The notes beneath the pieces are model-generated. The model was given only the letters and a program-made list of their open reading frames with translations, was not told where the DNA came from and made no database searches. Shown piece by piece: positions 47,335-57,700 of a DNA stretch of 64,000 nt. The stretch covers positions 62,001 through 126,000 of the forward strand of contig JANTQF010000063.1 of NCBI GenBank assembly GCA_032988165.1, written 5' to 3'. This DNA comes from Emmonsiellopsis sp. PD_33 (lineage: Eukaryota; Ascomycota; Eurotiomycetes; Onygenales; Ajellomycetaceae). Both the position numbers and the translations under genes were made by a program. The stretch's first letter is position 1. Each line of letters starts with the position of its first letter.

Positions 47335-47580
47335 GAAGAGGAGGTTTGCTTGGCTCGCCCACTCTATGAAATAGAAGCTTGAGGAGTGGGTAGATGCTCC
47401 ACCGAATTCCATGCGGGATTGGGAGGATATTATGAATTACGAACATCGTTTTGATTTTTTTTTTTGCTTGCGAACAGACGAAAGAAGAAAATTAGCATTA
47501 GGAAAGGAAAACAATATCTTAGTTTTCCCACGGTGTTTCCACTGTTCCGCAGTTACCACTGCAGCTCAAATTTTGCCATA

Positions 47581-48492
47581 GTGCATAGGCCACAGTTGTG
47601 AGGTCATATCCAGGGAAGCGGAGACACTGGACTTACAGAGGGTTCCCTTGAATGACTGGCATGGCTCCCCTCTACGATGTTTGTCGGGGTGGCTACTGTG
47701 AGTTCCGCCGCTGTTGACTGACGTTGCTTGTATAGCTGTAGACTTTTTAACTAGAATGCTGGGAGGGGAGAGCATTAGTATCTTACCTAGTCATAGATAG
47801 AGAATGGATCATCATCGTGCACAATCCTTTATAGATGGCACTAGGAGAGAAGTAAGAGGACTGGTACTTTGCGTGGCGTAGTGAAGCAATTAAACCTCAG
47901 TATTCTAGTCAACCAGACCACGGAGGGCCTCTCCTGCAGAGGCGTAGGGGTCATTGAAGTTGCCGTGGATGATGACAGGCGGGCCACAGAGCTGGCAGCA
48001 ATCTAGCCAGCTATTTGCTGCAAGCTATTATATTTGTAAATAGTTGTGGGTGTCCTGTTGACATCGTCGGACCGAGAAAGCGTAGCCGATAGCGTGGGCT
48101 CGGTTTGCCGAGGAACGCCGCCGCGTCAAAGCCTCATCTCAAAGCCTGGAGTGGACACTTGACGACGCATCCTCCCACCTCCCATCCCAGATATTACCAG
48201 AATGCCTCCGCGGTATTATTGAGGTCTAGGGGTTATCTGGGCCTCACTACACAAGCTAACGCTGCCGATTCACCCCGTATCGCCCCAACCTCCTCTCCGA
48301 CACGGCCGTTCCAATGGCAGCTTCGACTGCACCATTCCTGTTCCCTCGCCTATCGACTGGGCATTCATGACATGATACAAAGACTTCTGTTTCCATATCT
48401 GGCGGAATCTTTCACCTTTTAGGGCCTGTGTGGGGTCTGTCTTTGGGGTACACAAGGAGTCTACGATCGAACACCGAACAACGACCTTGAAC
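47581..48492. other. Intergenic region, 5' flank of the NFKBIL1-like gene
   Basis: No gene seen. The + strand frame at 48105-48422 and the in-frame GTG extension before 48493 lack family similarity. Confidence 0.45.
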
Positions 48493-49557
48493 ATGGAGGA
48501 CGACTACTCCGCTTCGCAACGGAGTAAATTCCGCTTCAAATCGAAGCGGCACGCGTCAGACTCCAAATCAAGCTCAGAGGATGGAGGGAAGAATGCCGGA
48601 ATCACTTCTTCAGCGGTCGATCCGCGTCGCCGTCGCCGTCATCGTCATCATCATCGTCACCATCGCTCCTCTAAACGTCACAAGTCAGCTCACTCCCCAC
48701 AACCACCTGACGATGTCCCATCTATTCCCCCCGACGTTGCATTTCGCGAATCCCTCTTCGATGCCCTCGCCGATGACGAAGGCGCCTCATACTGGGAGTC
48801 TGTTTACGGTCAACCGATTCACACATATCCACGCCCTGATCAGGGTGGTGAGCTGGAACAGATGACGGATGAGGAATATGCGTCGTATGTGCGGGCCCGT
48901 ATGTGGGAGAAGACACATGAGGCTGTAATTGAAGAACGGGAACGGAGGCGCGAGGAGCGAGAAAGGAAGAGACAAGATACCAAACGGAGCAGGGATAGAG
49001 GGCCCACGGACATGGGCAGTGAGCGGGAGGCATTCGAGAGGATGATAGATGAGAGTCTACAGCGGGGACAGGAACGGAAGTCGAGAAAAAGGAAGGCTGA
49101 TATTTGGCTCGATATTTGGAAGCGTTATTTGGATAGTTGGGAGGATTTGAATGCCCGTGCTCAAGCCACTTCCTTACATTCCAATGCTGTTGGCACCGAA
49201 TCCAATTCTGTGCCCAGTAATGAAAAGCTGCGGAATCTGATCTTCTGGCCGGTTGAGTCGGGGAAACGCAAGGATATCACCCCGGATGCAGTTGAGGCTT
49301 TCATCCGGAACGCACCTACGCCTACCCCTATTGATACCCCCGCGTCCGACCCAGCGGCTGAACACGGAAGGCCGCGCTCTCATCCATCAGATTTGCTCAC
49401 TGTACTTAAGATCGAGCGCGTGAGGTGGCATCCGGATAAAATTCAGCATCGGTATGGCGCCCTTGGAATGGAAGACCAGCTTGTCAAGAGCGCAACTGAG
49501 GTTTTTCAAATTCTTGATCGCCTATGGGTGGAAGAGCGCGAACGAATGCATAAATAA
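48493..49557 (+). CDS. NF-kappa-B inhibitor-like protein 1 (IkBL) homologue
   Basis: A single exon of 354 codons. The start MEDDYSASQRSKFRFKSKR is the first ATG; upstream in-frame sequence begins only at a GTG. The protein has a His/Arg-rich basic stretch (about 48-70, RRRRRHRHHHRHHRSSKRHK, likely nuclear localisation). The conserved core MTDEEYASYVRARMWEKTHE is followed by a long Glu/Arg coiled-coil region. The C-terminal family hallmark is LKIERVRWHPDKIQHRYG (about 312-330), a degenerate J-like motif in which HPD is kept. Human NFKBIL1 has ankyrin repeats before this region; fungal homologues such as this one lack them. A role in splicing or mRNA processing is suggested for the family; function here is not established. 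Confidence 0.85.
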   Translation: MEDDYSASQRSKFRFKSKRHASDSKSSSEDGGKNAGITSSAVDPRRRRRHRHHHRHHRSSKRHKSAHSPQPPDDVPSIPPDVAFRESLFDALADDEGASYWESVYGQPIHTYPRPDQGGELEQMTDEEYASYVRARMWEKTHEAVIEERERRREERERKRQDTKRSRDRGPTDMGSEREAFERMIDESLQRGQERKSRKRKADIWLDIWKRYLDSWEDLNARAQATSLHSNAVGTESNSVPSNEKLRNLIFWPVESGKRKDITPDAVEAFIRNAPTPTPIDTPASDPAAEHGRPRSHPSDLLTVLKIERVRWHPDKIQHRYGALGMEDQLVKSATEVFQILDRLWVEERERMHK

Positions 49558-50408
49558 GTCCTCCCGCCTTTATGCTTTCTACAGGACCCAGCCAGCGGTG
49601 TCATGGATGAAATAATGCATGCTAGCAAGAATAAACTATAATCTTGTATCGTCGAGCGGTATCTGGTGCGCTTTCTCGACTCCGAAGAGAACCCGTAGGA
49701 ATGCTACGAGTATGATGCTTGCTGCCATCCCGGTTGAAATTATGTTTGTTTCCAAGTTGTGGACAAGAAGAGGCTCCAGGCCAATCATCTCCCAGCCCGA
49801 CGAGCTTCGAATCCTTCGGTTTCATTAATTTTGACACAATCGATAGCGAGACGCCAAATTACGGATAATAATTAAAACGGTGTGATTCTCGCAAGTTTTT
49901 ACCTTCAATGGGTGAAGGGCCGAAGGCCAAGGGCGGGAGGCCCTAGACTCAGCCGCGGAGATTTTCGTCCGCCGGGCGGCTGGGGTAGTTATGCTTAGCT
50001 ACTGTTATTATTAGCAACCCACTGCCAATGTCTAGTTACGTCAACGCTATTGGTGCCCAAACTAACTGACGTCTTGAAGCTATCAAACGTTTCCTATTAC
50101 CCTAACAAATACGACATTTCCCCCCGATCGGGCTAGCAGTGCCCTGTGCAATGAAAGACTGGACTAGCAGTAGCATGATGCATCAACAAGTCGTGGACAG
50201 CTTCGTCACCAAGCAGGCCATGCAATGGATGGTGTCTCCCCAAAGACCACTATATATACTCGCCTCCTTCCAGTCTGTTTGATATCACACAATGTTGAGC
50301 CACCATTCAGGCTGATAAATCCTTCTCAACCTGTTTTTCTTTTCATCTTTTCTCGTTCTTTTGTCATTTAGTGTCCATTGAAGAAGCTTGGGGCATCAGC
50401 TATTTGAG
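49558..50408. other. Intergenic region between NFKBIL1-like and beta-lactamase-like genes
   Basis: No gene seen. Contains terminator-side sequence of the first gene and the promoter of the second, with a TATA-like element near 50,251. Confidence 0.45.
50251..50260 (+). promoter_or_regulatory. TATA-like element
   Basis: TATATATACT about 150 bp before the start codon of the beta-lactamase-like gene, followed by a pyrimidine-rich leader (TTTTTCTTTTCATCTTTTC). Confidence 0.4.
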
Positions 50409-52319
50409 ATGTTGAGGCACCTTGTTCCATACAGCCTAGCCCTTCTTTCGTTGAGCAATGCTCTATATGCGCAAGAATGTCCTCTCATTGGACCTGCATT
50501 CCCAGCTCCTCGGGCCCTTTCCTCCTCGTCTGCTTGGAAGACCGCCATTTCTGACTTTGAGTCAAATTTGAACGATTTGCTTGCTCAGCCTGATTCCCTC
50601 CTCGATTCCAATACGACGTCTTTCTCGCTCAATATTTTCTCCGTCGACGAGGCCGACCTATTATATGAATACCATTACGACGCGCCCGGCCTTAAAGGGT
50701 CAATTGCGGAGGGGCAGAAACTCGATGGCGACACGGTCTACAGGATTGGAAGTATTTCCAAAGCCATGACCGTTTACGCATTCTTGGCGGAAGCAGGATT
50801 CAAGTACTTTGACGAACCAGTCGCAAAGTTTATTCCAGAAATTGCTAAGGCTATTGAGGAGAATGGTGATAACCCAGACGATACCTTACTCCCGCAGTGG
50901 GGTGATATTACTTTGGGACAACTTGCTGGCCATTTATCTGGTATTGGACGAGGAAAGTCGCCCCTATTGTTTTCTTCTGGGCCAGGTTTTGACTAACTCC
51001 TAACAGATTATCAAAGCGACACTGCAGGTGTTGTAGATCAATCCATGGCTGCGCAACTCGGGCTTCCACGATTGCAGCCCTCTGAGATTCCCACCTGCGG
51101 ATTCATTGGTACCACATACAAACCATGCAGCCGAGAAGGTACGTATTCGCCTAATACCCATTGGTGGTTATATGTTTACTAATACATTATGATCCTTTCA
51201 GAGATGTTCAATGAATTCCTTGGCCGCCACCCAATTTTTCCTTCGTCCACTACCGCTGTATATTCCAATGTAGCTTTCGATCTCTTAGGACTAGCCCTCG
51301 AAAACATTAAAGACGGCGTTCCATTTGAAGACTTGGTCATTCGGTCTCTTGTCAAACCCCTAAAACTGAATCGGTTCGGTGTCGAAACGCCTGACAACTC
51401 CTGGGGGGTTATCCCAATCGACCCTGAGACTTCTAGCTGGAACTTTTCCCTTGGTGCCGCTAATCCGGCCGGAGGATTTTACTCGAGTTCAAATGATCTC
51501 GCACGCGTTGGACAATCAATTCTTCGATCTACTCTCCTCTCGCCCAGCGACACACGGCGTTGGTTAAAACCCACTTCCCATTCCGCTAGTTTGACCTTCG
51601 CTGTCGGCAGCCCATGGGAAATTTATCGTGCCAGCAAACCACGAGTGTTCGACCTTTACACAAAAGACGGTGATCTTGGAAAATACAGCACAAGTCTTGG
51701 TTTGAGCCCAGACCACGATCTGGGATTTACCGTCATGGCTGCTGGTCTCAATGCAGGATCACAAAAGACGCTCGTCTCGGACTTAATCGCGGCCTTGTTC
51801 GCTACTACCGTTGAGCAAGAAGCTCGAGTCCAGGCTATCGAAAACTTCGCTGGAACCTACTCAAGTTCAACGGATGCAGGAGCCGAAAACGCCACTGTAA
51901 TTAAAATCAGCGACAATGTGGATGAGCAAACCACAGGATTCGCAATCGACTCATTCATCCTGAACGGTGTCCCGTTGGAGGACCTGATTGGCGCTAAGCT
52001 GCCTGCATCAACCAACTTCACCCTCCGTCTGCAGCCTACCGGTCTAAAAGCAAAATACACGAACAGCTCGTGCGAATCAGTCAAGTCGCGAACGTCTTTT
52101 CGCATGGTTGCGAACGTCCCCGAAGCATACGGCAACGCTTCCTTGACTCCGGATCCTATTATTAGCTCTAGCTGTTGGGCATGGGCGGCAATGGACGGCT
52201 TATCGTGGGGACGTATCTCGATTGATGAGCTTGTTTTCGATCTCGACAAGGATGATAAAGCGGTGTCCTTGGAGATGAGAGCCACTAAACAGGTGCTGTT
52301 GAGAGAAGGGGGGAAGTGA
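50409..52319 (+). CDS. Secreted beta-lactamase-fold serine hydrolase
   Basis: Best model: exons 50409-50952, 51007-51138 and 51202-52319, 597 residues. A signal peptide (LVPYSLALLSLSNALYA) precedes the mature start near residue 22. Class-C beta-lactamase/penicillin-binding motifs are present: S115-x-x-K118 (SISK), Y246-S-N248 (VYSN). A second C-terminal beta domain follows, as in other fungal members; the substrate is unknown. Intron 2 is canonical (GTACGT..TTTCAG). Intron 1 ends canonically (CTAAC..AACAG), but where family similarity (HLSGIGR|DYQSD) puts its donor the genome reads GAAAGT instead of GTAAGT. Using GTATTG at 50941 instead deletes four residues in frame (GIGR), so the gene may still be expressed. 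Possibly a splice-site variant or a base error. Confidence 0.85.
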
Positions 52320-52779
52320 ATTGTCAGGGGTTCACTAGATGCAGGTTGCATTTGTTAATTTCAGGAGAGGGTGTTTTTCTTCTATATAGATGGGCATTTA
52401 TATTAGAGACAGGGATGTGAATATGCTCTACAATATGTATACTACACTATAATATATTCTATATCATAAGAGCTTCATCGTAATACTATCTTCTTGATAC
52501 AGAGGAGAGATATATAATTCGTGGGGCTTAGGGGGGCGGGGCAGACTGTATATATCACAAGAGTAATTTACGCAGGAAGGGGTTACCATGGAGTATATAT
52601 AACAACATAATGGAAGGAATACTATCCTAATATCAGAAATAGGGTGAAATGAGCGGACGGGGGGGTTCCTTGGACAGAGTTCCATATCACGTGACACGGC
52701 AATGACGATTTCTCTCTTCGAACGAACTGATAGCAACAAACATCGACAAGTTCTCCAGGAATCAACACACGCCACAACC
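52320..52779. other. Intergenic region before the PRCC gene
   Basis: AT-rich 3' flank of the hydrolase gene, then a CACGTGA element at about 52687-52693, roughly 90 bp before the PRCC start. No other gene seen. Confidence 0.45.
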
Positions 52780-54093
52780 ATGGCCTTGGTATCATACTCC
52801 GACTCTGAAGGCTCCGACTCCGAATCTACCCCCGCCCCTCAACTCGCCAAAACCACAAAACCCGCTCCCGCAACAGCTACCAACCCATCCAAACCCTCCA
52901 AGCCCTCATCCACCTTCCAGCCCCTCGTCGACCGAAGCAACCCACGCAAAATCCTCGTAAATTTGTCTGATGCAGATAAAGAGAAAAGATCAGATGGGAC
53001 AAATGAAGAGAACCGCGACAATGACGGCCCAGTGAGAAAACGCGCGCGAATAGGTGCCGGTGGCGGATTTTCGGGCTTCAACTCATTGCTCCCCGCGCCG
53101 AAGCGGACGGGAGCTGCTGTCAAGACTGGTTCTGATGGGAAGGCGGGTGCGTCGAAGCCTGCGCGGAGAGTGTTTAGTTTGAAAACTGGCGCGGAGCCGG
53201 GGTTTGATAGGCAGGCAGATGCGGAGATGAAGTGGAATCTTAACAATGCTGTTTCTACTGCTGCTGGCGGCGGTGGTGGGGGTTTTGGGGAGAGTGGTGA
53301 AACTGCGGCGAGTACCCAGACGGCTGAACCAAATAAAGAGGAGGGGGAAACGCCGGTTGTTAAAATTACAGGGAATGCGATGAGATTCAAGCCGCTCTCT
53401 GTGGCGAGGAATCCGACGAGGAAGAAGACGAGGACGGTAGCACCACCGCCTGCAACGACGGTAGATGGGGGGAAGACGTCTTCGACGGGCATAACTACGA
53501 CACAAGAACCGAAAACAGGGGACACAATATCTAAACCAGCTCCGAAGCCCAGAGTGAGCCTCTTTGGATTGGGCGCTCAAGAACAACCTGAGCCTGCCGC
53601 GGCTCCCCAACCCTCCGCCGCTTACGAACCCCTCATATACAACACGCCCTCTGAATCTACATCTGTAGGCGCTGAACCTTCCACCGCCCCAGTAGAACCC
53701 CCAACCTACCAACCGACCGAGCCCTCCGCCCCGCAACAAGCCCAGTCCCTCGCCAGCATTGCAGATGACCTAAACCTTTCCCGTGCCGAAAAACGTCAAC
53801 TTTTCGGCCGCCAGGCCACTTCGGCAAATAACGCGTATGCTGCTCAGTCGAACCCCAACATCATCACCTTCAACACAGACCAGGAGTACAATGCCAACGC
53901 CTCCTACCTCACATCCGCCTCTGAGGCAGAGTTGGCTGCGCAACAACACAACCCACTCCGCTCTATTGCGCCAGGAAAACACAGCTTGCAGCAGCTTGTT
54001 AACGCCGTTAGCACTCAGCGGGAAGCGCTTGAGGATAGTTTTGCTACAGGGAAGAGGAATAAGAAGGAAGCTGGGACCAAGTATGGATGGTAA
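52780..54093 (+). CDS. PRCC-domain protein (mitotic checkpoint / MAD2B-interacting family)
   Basis: A single exon, 437 codons, starting MALVSYSDSEGSDSE, the conserved acidic-Ser N-terminus of this family; an in-frame ATG at 52702 adds 26 unlike residues and is rejected. The middle is low-complexity (Pro, Ala, Thr, a Gly run). The PRCC C-terminal domain starts near 365 (IITFNTDQEYNANASYL) and continues through HNPLRSIAPGKHSLQQLVNAV to a Lys-rich tail ending TKYGW. Human PRCC associates with splicing and MAD2B; the fungal role is inferred from the family. Convergent with midasin. Confidence 0.85.
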   Translation: MALVSYSDSEGSDSESTPAPQLAKTTKPAPATATNPSKPSKPSSTFQPLVDRSNPRKILVNLSDADKEKRSDGTNEENRDNDGPVRKRARIGAGGGFSGFNSLLPAPKRTGAAVKTGSDGKAGASKPARRVFSLKTGAEPGFDRQADAEMKWNLNNAVSTAAGGGGGGFGESGETAASTQTAEPNKEEGETPVVKITGNAMRFKPLSVARNPTRKKTRTVAPPPATTVDGGKTSSTGITTTQEPKTGDTISKPAPKPRVSLFGLGAQEQPEPAAAPQPSAAYEPLIYNTPSESTSVGAEPSTAPVEPPTYQPTEPSAPQQAQSLASIADDLNLSRAEKRQLFGRQATSANNAYAAQSNPNIITFNTDQEYNANASYLTSASEAELAAQQHNPLRSIAPGKHSLQQLVNAVSTQREALEDSFATGKRNKKEAGTKYGW

Positions 54094-54763
54094 TGGGATT
54101 CGGCTGGAATGGAACGGAACATGATTTTGCGCCTGTTATTCACTATTCTGGAGCGGCTTTGTGTTTATATACCCGATATATTGGAGCGTTTATGGTGTGC
54201 TTATTTATTGGAAAAGGGACAGAATTTATACGGTTTTATTACGACATAGATTGATATGGTTTATTTGGAACATAAGCTAGTAGAATTTGTATTATACGGA
54301 TCTTTATTTCTTCAGGTCGTGTTTAATCTATTATTTTGCATGCCCATCTAGAGATAAATTATCGGGGTAATGAGCAAAAGTTATCGATCTGCCTTATTTG
54401 AATAGCATAAGGTACATGCATGGGCTGCCGCTCAACAATCAGCCCACCAGATCCTCGCTGACAGGGCTTAAATATCTTATCTGATTTCGCTCGGCTTGCC
54501 GAACCCTGGCAGGCACTTGCCGAACCTTTATTTGACGGCATACAATTTGAGATTCGGGAGTAAACGATTATGAATTAGAACCCAGAAAGAAGAACACACA
54601 TAACTTTTATATTGGACATAAGGACACAAAGAAAAATATACCAGAAGAACATCACTACACAATAGGTATTATACAAAACCATAAAACATAAATCTTAAAC
54701 AAGACCAAGAAAAACCACAAGCACCAGTCTAATGAGAACGCAACAAAAAAACGCAAAAGATTT
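54094..54763. other. Convergent 3' region, PRCC / midasin
   Basis: AT-rich, with A-rich tracts near 54,630-54,750 on the + strand. No gene or repeat seen. Confidence 0.5.
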
Positions 54764-57700
54764 TTATCCCGATACATCAACAACTTCAGCAAACCATTGT
54801 TTCAACGCCAAACTCAAAATAGCCGGTAACTCCTGAACGTCCCGAACCACCAAATAATATGCAAAAGGAAACCCTTCAAGATATCTCTTCATTTTCAACT
54901 TCATCTCCCCCGTCCCCATCCCATCGGGCTCGAAACTCGCTTGCGTTAGATCAAGGATGGAACTCCCCTTCACGGCATCCACAATGATAAAGACGATCAT
55001 GATCCGCTCTTCTTGGGCTTGACGGACTAGGCGGCGAATGGTCTCGTGGTCCTCGCAGATTCCGTCTGAAATGATTAGCTCAAGCTGCCATAGATCTCCG
55101 CTCCCACTCGATCCAGAACGTTTCATTTTTGCCTCGCGGAAAAGGGCGATCGAATCGGCAATTAGCTTCCGGACGTTGGTGCCCGTCTGCTTGTAACTGA
55201 ACTGCTGGAAGATCTGGGTACCAGCTTCGGATGAGAAGGGTTTGCCGAATTCGTGTGCCACGCGGACGTGCTCCTCGTCACCGAAACCGACGACGCAGAG
55301 GTCGCCGGCTTCAAGCATGCTTAGACTTTTTGCGACTAGAGCGAGGGTTTCGAAGGCGAGCTGGCCGCTACCGCTCTCAAGCATTGACTTGCTGTCATCA
55401 ACCGCAAGCATGATCTGGTAGCTCCGTTTCGAAGGGACGGATCGTCGCATCCAGATTTTGTCACGCTTGTATTGAGACGCGATGTAGGGGATGATGCGCT
55501 TGATGTTGAGCCGTTTGCCGGTTCTGAAATCACCGCGAAGCTTGGTTGCGAGAGTAGGTGCTAGGATTAAGCGAAGTTGTTCGGTCAGAGAGAGGGAAAG
55601 GTCGTGAGTAACTGATTCATAGTGAGACCATAATCGTCGCGCTTCCTCCGGAGATGTCAACGGAGCTAATTCAGAGCTGACGTGAAGGGCAGATAGATGG
55701 GTGTCCATGTCATCCATTTCTTGGGACTCCTCTGTTTGGCCGTTCTGGTCCGGAGGCAGATTTTCTGTACGGTTATCGCCTGCGACAAAGGATCTAGATG
55801 CGTTGCTATCGAGCAAACCAGGCTTACGATCTAGCTCCATTTGGTCTTCCAGCGTTTCCTGGGCAGTGGTTTCTTCATTCTCTCCGGCGTCGGGAAGGAA
55901 TTCGCTTTCTTCGGGTTTGTTATCAGATTCTACCCCCTTGCTTTGATCTAGGCCCTTGGCCTGCTCGTCGTTTGCTTGACCGAGTGCTTGGGTGTCGGCG
56001 ACATCGTCGTCATCTGCGAGATGTTCGAAGTCTGCATCTTCCATGTTGGCGTCCTGATCTTCGCCCTGGGGAGTTTCTTGATTATCCGAAGCTTCCTTGA
56101 TTTGACGCTGGCGCCGATGCCACTGTTCGAGGATGTCGCCGAGCTTCTTGAATGCCTGAGTTTGGGAGTCATCGAGACTGCCATTATCTCTTCCTCCAGA
56201 TGCATTGTTCGCTTCTTTTCCATCCTCGCCATCGTCCGCATTTCCTGTTTCTGGATTCTGCTCCTCGGTCTGATCCTTAGCCCCATGGTCCTGGGTTGCC
56301 TCACCAGAAGCCCCTTTGTCCTCATTCTGATCTTGGTCAGCACCCAAACCACCAGAAACCTCTTCACTTGGGGCGACATTATCTGGATCTGCTGCTTTGT
56401 CGTCTCTTTCTCCCTCCAACATCCCCTCCTGTTCCTCCTCTTGCGCTGTCTCAGGTTCAGGCTCCCCTTGTTCAGGTTCCCCAGTCTCCTCAGGGATGAG
56501 GTTCTCCTCTTCATTGGCAAGGTCTTCTTCACCCTCCTGTTGTTCTTGTGAGTCGGCGTCTTTGTCGTCGTTAGCCTCCTCTTGAACATCTGGTTCCCCT
56601 TCCCATTTGCTGTCATCTTCATCTGACAGACCATCCATATCATCATCCATATCAGACCCTTCCTTTCCTTCATTCTCCAGACCATCAAGTTCCATATCTT
56701 CGGGTAGGTCAAGAACCGGTTCCTCCTTCGCTTGAGGGTCAGTCACATCCATGTCTTCCCTACCAACGGCCTCTCCTTCATCATCAGGGGGCTCCGAGCC
56801 TTCGTTGTCGCTCTCCTCTCCATCTTTTGTCTCGTCCACTTTCTCGTTCTTTTGTTCGGATGCCGCGGCTTTGTCTTCAGACTGTTCACCCTTTCCTTCC
56901 TCATTCTCCGTATCTTTTTGCTCTTTGTCATTGCTTCCATCCCACATCTTCTCATCAACAGCCGAGTTATCCAGTCCATCAACGCTTCCCGCTTCCTCAT
57001 CCATATCCATATCATCCTCTTCCTCCCCTTCAGAACCACTCCCTTCTTCCTCCTTTTCATCCTCAAAATCACTCCTATCCGCTTCAAGATCCTCCTGATC
57101 CATATTGACGGCATCCTCCACATCCTCCTGGTCTTCCTTCTCTCCGTCCATCTTTTGCTTCTCCTGAGCTAGATCAGTGAGATCTTCATCATCTTGGACA
57201 TCTTTGCTAATATCTTCCGCTCCTTCTCCTTCACCAAGTCCAGTTCCGCTTTCCAACTTGTCGGACTTGCCTTGCTCGTTCGAGCTTTCAGATGGACTGC
57301 AGAAACCTTCGGAAACAACTTGGTTAAAAGATTTTGCCAAGAGATAAGACATTTTGCACATTTCTCGGTGTAATGCCGAGTACCGGTAAAGTATATCGGT
57401 ACAGATTGATTTGTACTGCTCAGCGATCGGTGTAACGACCGAGATCGCGGCAGTAACAATAGCAAGAGCACTAGGTTCCTCTGTGGAAATATATTGGACC
57501 TGGGCCAAGACAGAGTTGATGGCACCGACAATGTCCGGCATATGGAGCTCTGCAACTGCTTTCGACATGGCTTGATCTGTTTTTACAAGCCATGCTGGAT
57601 GTTCTGTTGACGAAGGGGCGGTAGCTAGGGAAGCGCTGATTCTCTGTAGGGCAACGAAAATCTTGTCCATCGCGGATAGGAGGGAAGAATCGAACTCTTG

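Larger units (their letters stand above)
41645..47580 (+). pseudogene. Unrecognised gene split by copia element 2
   Basis: A + strand frame runs 41645-41897, is interrupted exactly at the target-site duplication, and resumes in the same phase at 47340 after the element, continuing to about 47580. Across the junction the reading is WFNGK then RRFAWLAHSMK; downstream EEWVDAPPNSMRDWEDIMNYE looks like ordinary coding sequence. A TGA at 41855-41857 and a TAG at 47372-47374, each about 40 bp from the element's edge, break the frame; both fit CGA-to-TGA and CAG-to-TAG change. An AG near 41670 may be a splice acceptor, so more exons could lie upstream. The family is not recognised. Confidence 0.6.
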
